Positions 10,012 to 17,416 of a stretch of 64,000 nt of DNA are shown here, piece after piece; positions within the stretch are counted from its first letter, which is position 1, and each line of letters starts with the position of its first letter. Made by a program: the position numbers and the translations under genes. The notes under the pieces were generated by a model. It was given only the letters and a program-made list of their open reading frames with translations, was not told the origin of the DNA and did not search any database. The DNA lies in assembly GCA_903848645.1 (NCBI GenBank), contig CAINGU010000041.1, positions 62,001-126,000 of the forward strand, given 5' to 3'. This DNA comes from an uncultured cyanobacterium (lineage in GTDB: Bacteria; Cyanobacteriota; Cyanobacteriia; Cyanobacteriales; Nostocaceae).

Positions 10012-11181
10012 CTAACAACTAACAACTGACGCACTTCTTAAGCCTTGCACAGTAGAAATTACCTGTTGGGCAACTTGATCAATTTCCTCAACTGTATTAA
10101 ATCTGCCAATCCCAAACCGCACCGAAGCATAAGCTAATTTATCGGAATGTCCTAACGCTTTCAAGACATAGGAAGGGGCAATATTATTGGAAGAACAAGC
10201 AGAACCGGAAGATACAGCTACTACTGATTGTAAACCTAAAGAAAGTGCTGCACCGTCTACACCTTCAACACTAATATTTAAGTTTCCTGTTAATCGTTTT
10301 TGAGGATGTCCATTTACATGAATTCCCCCGACAATAGATAACTGTTTCCACAATCTTTCTCTTAATGCTGTTAATCGTTGATTTTCGGTTTCTTGTTCGG
10401 CTATGGCAATTTCTACAGCTTTACCAAAACCGACAATTTGCGGTGTATATAATGTTCCAGAACGCATTCCTTTTTCATGTCCTCCCCCATGTTGTTGGGA
10501 AGCAAGTTTGACTCTAGGGTTACGTCTGCGGACATATAATGCCCCAATTCCCTTGGGTCCATAGACTTTATGTGCCGTGAGAGACATTAAATCAATGTTC
10601 ATCTCTTCTACATCTAAAGGTATTTTACCAATAGCTTGGGCTGCGTCTGTGTGCAAAATAATTTGTCTTTGACGGCACATTTCCCCAATTTCGGCTATTG
10701 GTTGTAAAACCCCAATTTCATTATTTGCAGCCATCACAGATACTAAAATTGTATCATGACGCAAGGCTTTTTCTAACTGATTTAAATCAATTAATCCATC
10801 TTTTTCTACTGGCAAAACTGTAATATCAAAACCGAGACTTTTTAAATATTCGCAAGGATCTAAAACTGCTTTATGTTCCGTGGCAATAGTCACAATATGT
10901 TGACCTTTTTGGAAATAAGCTTCGGAAATACCTTTAATAGCTAAATTATTCGCTTCCGTTGCACCGCTGGTAAAAACAATTTCTTCGGGTGTTGCGTTAA
11001 TTGCTTTTGCTAAAATTTCCCGTGTTTGTTTAACAGCAACTTCTGATTCCCAACCGTAAACATGACTAATACTAGCCGCATTACCAAACTTTTCGGTAAA
11101 GTAGGGAATCATAGCAGCCATTACCCTTTCGTCAACGGGGGTAGTAGCATGACAATCGAGGTAGATAGGACGACTGGACAT
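10012..11181 (-). CDS. Cysteine desulfurase (IscS/NifS class)
   Basis: This PLP enzyme moves sulfur from L-cysteine to a catalytic cysteine for Fe-S cluster and thio-cofactor synthesis. The 389-aa length is usual for the class. The PLP lysine lies in SLTAHKVYGPKG (near residue 206) and the active cysteine in SSGSACSSNN (near 330). The N-terminus YLDCHATTPVD is conserved. No iscU or nif genes are adjacent, so this may be a housekeeping IscS-type enzyme; NifS versus IscS cannot be settled from sequence alone. It is transcribed singly. Confidence 0.95.
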   Translation of the reverse strand: MSSRPIYLDCHATTPVDERVMAAMIPYFTEKFGNAASISHVYGWESEVAVKQTREILAKAINATPEEIVFTSGATEANNLAIKGISEAYFQKGQHIVTIATEHKAVLDPCEYLKSLGFDITVLPVEKDGLIDLNQLEKALRHDTILVSVMAANNEIGVLQPIAEIGEMCRQRQIILHTDAAQAIGKIPLDVEEMNIDLMSLTAHKVYGPKGIGALYVRRRNPRVKLASQQHGGGHEKGMRSGTLYTPQIVGFGKAVEIAIAEQETENQRLTALRERLWKQLSIVGGIHVNGHPQKRLTGNLNISVEGVDGAALSLGLQSVVAVSSGSACSSNNIAPSYVLKALGHSDKLAYASVRFGIGRFNTVEEIDQVAQQVISTVQGLRSASVVSC

Positions 11182-11396
11182 AATTAATTGGCGATTAATT
11201 CAAAATTTGACCTAATTTTTTTAAGAAAATAATAGAATTGATATTTCTATTGTATCAGGTCAGAATTGTTATGTTATTTTATGAATGTGATTCAGTAAAG
11301 CAAAGTTTAAATTAATTAACATTTGGAAAATCAAATATCTAACCGTGAGAAATCATAGCTATATCAAGAAAGTCCAAGGAATCGGACTATAAAAGT

Positions 11397-11873
11397 TTAA
11401 ATAGCTGCTAATTCCTTGATTTTTTTGAGTACAGCTTCAGCATGACCTTTAGTTTTGACATTCGGCCAAATGTATGCAATGATTTTATCAGGTGAAATTA
11501 GGAAGGTTGAACGAGCAACTCCCATATATTCTTTACCCATAAATTTTTTTAAACGCCATGCACCATAAGCCTCTATTAATTGATGTTCAGGATCAGTTAA
11601 TAGGGTAATTGATAAATTATGTTTGTCTATAAATTTGCTGTGAGATGTAGCAGAATCTGGACTAACACCAATAATTTTTGCTCCCGCTGTGGTAAATTCT
11701 GAGGATAATTCTGTAAAGTCTTGTGCTTCTGTGGTGCAGCCCGGTGTATTATCTTTAGGGTAAAAGTAGAGAACTAGCCACTGATTTAGATCAGCAAGAT
11801 TGACTAGATTATTGTTTTGGTCTGGGGTCGAAAAATCCGGGGCAGGTTGTCCAATTTGGGGAATATTACTCAT
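11397..11873 (-). CDS. PrxQ/BCP-type peroxiredoxin
   Basis: This is a thiol peroxidase of the bacterioferritin comigratory protein group, reducing hydrogen peroxide and organic peroxides. The peroxidatic cysteine is in DNTPGCTTEAQDF near residue 45. Many PrxQ proteins carry a resolving cysteine five residues later; here that position is Gln, so the enzyme is probably of the 1-Cys PrxQ type. The 158-aa length is slightly longer than the usual 150. It is a single gene facing the same way as cysteine desulfurase, 215 bp away. Confidence 0.93.
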   Translation of the reverse strand: MSNIPQIGQPAPDFSTPDQNNNLVNLADLNQWLVLYFYPKDNTPGCTTEAQDFTELSSEFTTAGAKIIGVSPDSATSHSKFIDKHNLSITLLTDPEHQLIEAYGAWRLKKFMGKEYMGVARSTFLISPDKIIAYIWPNVKTKGHAEAVLKKIKELAAI

Positions 11874-11978
11874 AATTAGCTGGGCAGAAATAGTGATATA
11901 GCGGTTTTGATTTGGATGAGAACATACAGTTATTCTAAAACTTAGATAAGTAAATGGGCGTTAAAAAATATAATATAA

Positions 11979-12151
11979 ACCTAACCCTCCAACCCCCTTC
12001 CCTACCTCTCCCTAACCCTCTCCTCAGAGGAGAGGGAAGCGGAAAGACTTTTGTTAGCTGGAAGGGGGAGTCAAAGCCTCTCCAGTATTAAGAGTTATTC
12101 CTTTTCCCTCTCCTTGTAGGAGAGGGTTAGGGAGAGGTAGGGGAGAGGTTT
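11979..12151. repeat. Long imperfect inverted repeat (CCTCTCCCTAACCCTCTCC family)
   Basis: The left arm AACCCTCC...CTACCTCTCCCTAACCCTCTCC pairs with the right arm GGAGAGGGTTAGGGAGAGGTAGGGGAGAGG. An inner hairpin CTCTCCTCAGAGGAGAG and a second CCCTCTCCTTGTAGGAGAGGG are also present. This is a common dispersed palindromic repeat of filamentous cyanobacteria. It sits between prxQ and rnz and has no coding capacity. Confidence 0.8.
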
Positions 12152-12211
12152 ACCAGAGAGGTTTTATATTTAATTGTGCCAAGCTACTTATAAATGAAAA
12201 TTATAGCGAAA

Positions 12212-13168
12212 TTAGGCGCTCACACTTGATGCAATTTCTCGTCTGCGAGGGATATCATAAACCATAAAATCATGAGCCATGATTGTTTTAGGAAAAATGG
12301 CTTTTGCTTCTTTGAGTAAGTCTTTTAATTCAATAGTATTTCCGGGAGCATAACGGGGGCTAAAATGTGTCATAATTAGTTTACGAACTCCTGCACCATA
12401 AGCTGTTTGTGCTGCCATTGTGGTTGTGGAATGTAATCTTTGAAAAGCCATTTCTGAATCTTGATGAGCAAAAGTGGCTTCATGAATTAAGACATCTGCG
12501 TCTTGTGCTAATTGCACTGCACCATCACAATAAACCGTATCTGTACAATAGGCAATTTTCCGGCCAATTTCTATTGGCCCACATAATTCAGCACCATCAA
12601 TTACTCTTCCGTCTTCCAGGGTGACTGTTTCCCCGCGCTTGAGCTTTCCGTAAATGGGGCCTGAAGGAATTTCTAAGGCTTTAGCTTTGTCTATATCAAA
12701 GCGTCCGGTTCTGTCTTTTTCCGCTACTCGGTAGCCGAAGGCAGGAATACGGTGATGTAAAAGACCACAGCTAACTGTAAATTCATCATCTTCATAAATT
12801 ACCCCTGGCTGAACAGTATGCACTTTAATGGGGTAAGAAAAATGGGTATGGGAGTAACGAGAAGCGGCTTGTAGGTATTCATTTAAACCTGATGGACCAT
12901 AGATATCAATTTTGTCTACATTACCTGCTAAACCGCAACTGGCAAGCAATCCCATTAAGCCAAAAATATGATCACCGTGCATATGGGTGACAAAAATTCG
13001 GGATAGCTGGCTAATTTTTAAGTCACTCCGCAAAATTTGATGCTGAGTTCCTTCTCCACAGTCGAATAACCACAATTCTGCCCGTTGTGGCAACCTCAGT
13101 GCCACGCTGGAGACATTGCGTGATCTTGTAGGTACACCGGAACTCGTCCCTAAAAATGTAATCTGCAC
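12212..13168 (-). CDS. rnz: Ribonuclease Z
   Basis: RNase Z is a metallo-beta-lactamase-fold endonuclease that cuts tRNA precursors at the 3' end. The 318-aa sequence starts MQITFLGTSSGVPTRSRN and carries the zinc motif THMHGDHIFG near residues 62-71. Later ligands are seen in YCTDT and MTHFSPRYAPG. The length and order of motifs match the short bacterial form. A two-component gene pair lies upstream on the same strand, 91 bp away. Confidence 0.96.
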   Translation of the reverse strand: MQITFLGTSSGVPTRSRNVSSVALRLPQRAELWLFDCGEGTQHQILRSDLKISQLSRIFVTHMHGDHIFGLMGLLASCGLAGNVDKIDIYGPSGLNEYLQAASRYSHTHFSYPIKVHTVQPGVIYEDDEFTVSCGLLHHRIPAFGYRVAEKDRTGRFDIDKAKALEIPSGPIYGKLKRGETVTLEDGRVIDGAELCGPIEIGRKIAYCTDTVYCDGAVQLAQDADVLIHEATFAHQDSEMAFQRLHSTTTMAAQTAYGAGVRKLIMTHFSPRYAPGNTIELKDLLKEAKAIFPKTIMAHDFMVYDIPRRREIASSVSA

Positions 13169-13259
13169 GGCGTTTTTCGGCTTTCCTTTTGCTCAATATA
13201 ATCCTTCTTTCTCTATCTTGGCACAGTATTGGCACAGTCAGCTAGTTGAGACAAAATGA

Positions 13260-14195
13260 TTAGCGGGCAAGATGCCCGCACCACAAAGAAATTTTGGGTA
13301 TTTTTTGCCACCAAAAAGAATTTGCTAAAGGCCAAGATAACTCACAAAGAGTACCTTGAGGATAAAGAGAAACGCGCCTAAATTTACCTTTGATTTGTTG
13401 GGCTAAATTTTTAAATTGTTTTGTTCCCCAGCCTTCTCTTGATGAGTGAATTCCTAAACCATTATCTATAATGCTCAAAGTGTAAATCCCTGCATTTGCT
13501 GAATAAGTAACTTGTAGACAGGTAATTTCTGTGGCGTGTTTACCAACATTACATAAGGCTTCTTCTAAAAATCGGCAAAGTCCTCGTTTATTTTCAATAC
13601 TTAAATTGCTTTCATGGATAGTTTCAAAGTTGTGAATTTTTACTTTTAGGGTTTTAAAGCAGGGAAAATCTCTTTCTAAGGTGTAGCTATAAACTTGATA
13701 GAGAAGTTCATGTAAAGGGTTTCGCAAATCTATGACTACATTATTTCCTAGATAAAGGCTAGTATCTTGATTAAGAGTTTCTTGTTGCCAAAATTCATAC
13801 ATTCCTCGTAACTCTTGGTTCAATTCTTCAAGTTCTTTTTCTATTAAAGGTAATAATTTATTAATTGGTAAATCTTGCCCTTTCACTAGCTTTAAAACTT
13901 TAGCTAAATTTTGTAAAGGACCATTATGAATTGTTTCAAATGTAGTTTCAATCATGGTTTGGCGAGCTTGAATCCCAGATTTAATGGTTTGATTATATTG
14001 ATATAAAGACATGAGACTGATGCCATTTACAACTACAACAAAAATTGCTGGTACTAAAGAAACTGACCAACCCCAAGTTAACAAAAAATGACTAATCAAT
14101 ACTAAACTAAAAATAGTAATGATAATTTCTGATAACTTTCCTACAGAAATAAAATCAATTTCTGTTTGTAGCTTTTTCCAAAATTGAGTTTGCAT
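13260..14195 (-). CDS. HisKA_3-type sensor histidine kinase of the peptide locus
   Basis: This 311-aa kinase has two membrane segments (about residues 20-65) and a HisKA_3 dimerisation motif IHNGPLQNLAKVLKLV with the phospho-acceptor His near residue 90. The HATPase domain has EEALCNVGKHA, DNGLGIH and a GWGT box. It lies 76 bp downstream of a LuxR-type response regulator, its likely partner, at the end of the peptide-export locus. The last residues (SLWCGHLAR) and the stop codon are encoded by a dispersed GCGGGCATCTTGCCCGC repeat, so the native C-terminus may have been altered. Confidence 0.85.
   Translation of the reverse strand: MQTQFWKKLQTEIDFISVGKLSEIIITIFSLVLISHFLLTWGWSVSLVPAIFVVVVNGISLMSLYQYNQTIKSGIQARQTMIETTFETIHNGPLQNLAKVLKLVKGQDLPINKLLPLIEKELEELNQELRGMYEFWQQETLNQDTSLYLGNNVVIDLRNPLHELLYQVYSYTLERDFPCFKTLKVKIHNFETIHESNLSIENKRGLCRFLEEALCNVGKHATEITCLQVTYSANAGIYTLSIIDNGLGIHSSREGWGTKQFKNLAQQIKGKFRRVSLYPQGTLCELSWPLANSFWWQKIPKISLWCGHLAR
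13261..13286. repeat. Dispersed palindrome (GCGGGCATCTTGCCCGC family), copy in a kinase 3' end
   Basis: The sequence TAGCGGGCAAGATGCCCGCACCACAAA forms a tight hairpin and covers the stop codon of the kinase gene. It matches, in the opposite orientation, TTTGTGGTGCGGGCATCTTGCCCGCTA at 53827-53853. A degenerate relative is inside the Pcp-like gene at 41095-41118. Confidence 0.8.
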
Positions 14196-14271
14196 AAGCT
14201 TTTATTCCAGTCTCAAAACTTTAATTATGGAAAACACATTATGAATTTTACTAACTTTATTTGTTAGTTAA

Positions 14272-14967
14272 TTAATCAATTAATCCTTCGGCTCTAGCTT
14301 TCATTTCCGTTTGAATGCGGATGTTTTTACCTTCTTCTGGGTAAATATTTAAAGCGTCTTGTAATTTAGTCCAATAATGACGCACCATGCGTTCAGATAT
14401 ACACATATTTTTAGCAATTACTTTATCTTGTAATCCTTCTTCAAAGGCTAGGTTCAGCACTTTCAACCACTCTGGTTTTACCTCTAAACCTGAGTGTATT
14501 CCTTTAATATCTTTTGTGTGAGTTAATCCCTGTAATGCCCAATTAACTCTAGTTAACATTTCTTGGGTAGAAAGACTTTTATCAGCGACAGTAAAACCTC
14601 CTTTATGATTATCAATATAAGGACGAATACGTACTAATGTTTTCACATGGGCGCTTTGAATAACAATATTCAAATGGGAATAATTTTCTATCAAAACCTT
14701 AATCAGTTGAATACCTGTATCAACTCGCGCTGTCATTCCCAGTTTTTCTGGTATGGAAAGATCCATAATTAGTAAATCAGGTTGACAGCTAGTAACTTGG
14801 TCAAAAGCATGACTAGCATTTGTTGCAGTATTAAATTCAGCACTAGGATAGTTTTTTTTGAGTATTTCAACTGTTCCATTTAAAACTGATTCATGATCAT
14901 CAATTACGATGAATTTTAAAATTGATTTTTCTGATGAAACTTGTTGCATATCTAATAATTTTCCCAA
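14272..14967 (-). CDS. LuxR/NarL-type response regulator of the peptide locus
   Basis: The 231-aa protein has a receiver domain (about residues 15-140) with acidic pocket VIDDHES, phospho-acceptor in LIMDLS (near 71) and the conserved Lys in ADKS. The C-terminal segment VIAKNMCISERMVRHYWTKLQDAL is a LuxR-like helix-turn-helix. It lies just upstream of the HisKA_3 kinase and is the obvious candidate to control the three peptide promoters, which share a conserved element. Start codons at 14967 or 14949 (MQQVSSEKS) are possible. Its effect, activating or repressing, cannot be seen. Confidence 0.88.
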   Translation of the reverse strand: MGKLLDMQQVSSEKSILKFIVIDDHESVLNGTVEILKKNYPSAEFNTATNASHAFDQVTSCQPDLLIMDLSIPEKLGMTARVDTGIQLIKVLIENYSHLNIVIQSAHVKTLVRIRPYIDNHKGGFTVADKSLSTQEMLTRVNWALQGLTHTKDIKGIHSGLEVKPEWLKVLNLAFEEGLQDKVIAKNMCISERMVRHYWTKLQDALNIYPEEGKNIRIQTEMKARAEGLID

Positions 14968-15219
14968 TAGTTACACACCTGATCAATTTTGATTACCATC
15001 TACTATATTAATGAGTTTTTACTAGATTCTATTACTTATAATTTATCACTTATGGGGGGTTTTACCCCTCACCCCTAAAAAAAATGTCAAAAATGCTAAA
15101 ATTACTAGGTTGATGTATAACCATAAAAATTCTCTTTATTTAAAGCTAATTTAGTTTTTATAAGAGTTTTAACGGATATCTTACTTATTAAGATCCGAGT
15201 CATTAAGTAATGAAAAATA

Positions 15220-15879
15220 CTACCAATAAAAGTGCCAAATTGACATAAGATTCTTGTTAAAGTAGGAGCATTTACCTGATATTAAGAATTTAAAGCTATC
15301 GTAAAGATATTCTAATTCTGGTAAATGGGAATAAAAAATCAAAGTAGAGATATCAGGATAAGAAATTTTTACAGTTAATAACCCTATAGTTCCTATTTGT
15401 TTAAGAGTAATATGAATATAAATAGGGAGTAACATTTCTGTTTCTGGTAAAGTTATTCTCAGTAATTCTTCTAAACTTCTGACAATGATCCAACTCCGTT
15501 TAGGCTCTTCAATTCGCCAGTAAACTGGCATATTAATCTGAAAATCTAGATCAGGATGGGAGTTAATCCAAGGTTCTAATAAACACTCAATAGATAAAGG
15601 TAAGCTATCTTGAATAGATATTGGACATAAGCTATCACTTAATTGGACTAAAGAGTGATGCAATTTATCAATTTTTTTGATATATGCTGGAATTTCCGTC
15701 ACTGATAAACTCAGGTTATCTATAGTTAATAAATCTAGATTCCGCCGAATTGTAAAACATTCTTGTAATAAGTCATCACGGATTTTTTCAGATTCCAGAA
15801 ATAATTTCAGAAATTCTCTATAAAACCACCATTGTAATGCTTGTTTAGTTCTTTGCTCAGATGTCATAAACGATATCAT
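15220..15879 (-). CDS. Degenerate histidine-kinase-like protein (no phospho-acceptor His)
   Basis: This 219-aa protein resembles the dimerisation and ATPase region of HisKA_3 kinases: KIRDDLLQECFTIRRNLDLL near residue 30 and HHSLVQLSDSLCPISIQDSLPLSI. Where active kinases have a His (IHDGLLQ), this one has Arg. The N-box region reads EELLRITLPETE, with no Asn, and no DxGxG motif is visible. It may be a pseudokinase scaffold or sensor partner in the peptide locus. It lies between the HlyD gene and the response regulator on the same strand. A start at 15867 (MTSEQRTK) is also possible. Confidence 0.65.
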   Translation of the reverse strand: MISFMTSEQRTKQALQWWFYREFLKLFLESEKIRDDLLQECFTIRRNLDLLTIDNLSLSVTEIPAYIKKIDKLHHSLVQLSDSLCPISIQDSLPLSIECLLEPWINSHPDLDFQINMPVYWRIEEPKRSWIIVRSLEELLRITLPETEMLLPIYIHITLKQIGTIGLLTVKISYPDISTLIFYSHLPELEYLYDSFKFLISGKCSYFNKNLMSIWHFYW

Positions 15880-15987
15880 GGTTATGACTTAAATAAATTA
15901 GATATATGTCTTCTCTCAAGCTTATAGAGACATTCCGGGGAACGTCTCTACTTTTTACCAGATATCTATTTAAGATCAAATTAATAA

Positions 15988-17388
15988 TCATAAATCAGCA
16001 ATTAATCTGGCTTTTCTCAACATAAATTTTAATGCGGTTTCTTCTCTAGAAATAATTTCGGCTGTAGCGTTCATTCCTGATTGGAGTAGACACTGATGAT
16101 GATTATTTCCAAATGAACTGCTTTCGGGTTTAATTGTGGCTTCAAAGTAGCTAATACCAGGAGAAGTTGTAGTAGTTGTATCTTTGCTTTGAGGTGTAAT
16201 TGCATCTGGAGCAATGGTTTTAACAATTCCCTTTGCAGTTCCATAATCAGGATATGGACAAGCATCAACACGAAGTTGTACGTTTTGCCCAATTGCAACT
16301 TTGTTAATTTCTGCCGTGGGAATCATGGTTTTAATTACTAAAGAAGCATTATCAGGGACAACCTCAGCAATAGATTCACCAGCGCGGATAAATTGACCAG
16401 AATTTCGTAAATTTAGTTTAAAAATAATGCCGTTACTCGTAGCAATAATCATACTACTTTTACGCTGAGTTTCTAGTTGTTGAAGTTCTTTTTGTGATTG
16501 TTTTATTTGAGTTTGTATTTCTACCAATCGCTGAATCAAGACTTCTTTTTCTTTATTTAGAGCCGCTATATTAGCTTCACCTTTAGCAGTTTCTTGAGCA
16601 ATACGTTCTTGTGCCATTTTTACCATTGCTGTAGTAGGATTAACCGCAGCTTTATTTGATTTCAGTTTTATTTTAGCGATGTCAACAGCTTTTTTTGCCG
16701 ATTTTAGTGTTAAGGTTGTCTGTTTGACAACTAACTGTTTTTCCTGAAATTCTCGGTTGCCAACTGCACCAACTTTTGACAACTGTTCATAACGATCTCG
16801 ATCTAGTTTGGCAAATTCTAAATCAGCTTCAGCCTTGTCTAAACCTACTAATTCTTTTTGAATATTTACCTCCGCTGTCTTTAATTCACTTTCAGTATTA
16901 ATTTTTCGCTCTTGATATTCTCTTTCAGTTCTTAATAAATCTTCTTTAGCAGAAGTCACAATTCTTTCTATTACTCTTTTTTCAGCCATAATTTGATTGT
17001 TTAAAGTTCGGTTTTGAGCATAGATTTGGACTATTTGCAATCTATTTTGTTTAATATTTTCTTCTAATTGACTTTTTTTAATTAGCAATTGTTCTGTATC
17101 TAAAATGGCGATTACTTCCCCTAATTTAACAATTTGATTTTCTTTGACTAAGATATTTTTAACTGTCCCTTCTATCTTCGATTGCACCACGCGAGTTTCA
17201 CCTATGGGACGAATAATAGCAGCAGCTTTGACGGTGACATTATATTTCACCCATGAAGATAAATAAATGCTAGTAATAACAGTGCCAATGAGAAATAACC
17301 CCGCTAAGGATGTCCAACGACTTATAGGTGGCAGTGAATTATCATTTTCAATTAGAGAATTGATTTCTTGATTATGAGTGTAAAGCAT
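15988..17388 (-). CDS. HlyD-family membrane fusion protein of the peptide exporter
   Basis: This is the periplasmic adaptor that links the C39 ABC transporter to an outer-membrane channel. The track start at 17403 is a TTG; the ATG at 17388 gives MLYTHNQEINS (466 aa). One membrane segment lies near the N-terminus (LAGLFLIGTVITSIYLSSWV). Then come a lipoyl-like half (VQSKIEGTVKNILVKENQIVKLGE), two long coiled-coil arms (about residues 110-310) and the second half (ATSNGIIFKLN). The gap to the transporter gene is 28 bp, so they are cotranscribed. No TolC gene is nearby. Confidence 0.92.
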   Translation of the reverse strand: MLYTHNQEINSLIENDNSLPPISRWTSLAGLFLIGTVITSIYLSSWVKYNVTVKAAAIIRPIGETRVVQSKIEGTVKNILVKENQIVKLGEVIAILDTEQLLIKKSQLEENIKQNRLQIVQIYAQNRTLNNQIMAEKRVIERIVTSAKEDLLRTEREYQERKINTESELKTAEVNIQKELVGLDKAEADLEFAKLDRDRYEQLSKVGAVGNREFQEKQLVVKQTTLTLKSAKKAVDIAKIKLKSNKAAVNPTTAMVKMAQERIAQETAKGEANIAALNKEKEVLIQRLVEIQTQIKQSQKELQQLETQRKSSMIIATSNGIIFKLNLRNSGQFIRAGESIAEVVPDNASLVIKTMIPTAEINKVAIGQNVQLRVDACPYPDYGTAKGIVKTIAPDAITPQSKDTTTTTSPGISYFEATIKPESSSFGNNHHQCLLQSGMNATAEIISREETALKFMLRKARLIADL

Positions 17389-17416
17389 AATTGTCAACAG
17401 CAATAAACAATAATAA

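Noticed and set aside
10012-11181. Start of a nif cluster
   Set aside because: The NifS-like enzyme stands alone, with no nifB, nifU, fdxN or other nif genes in the window.
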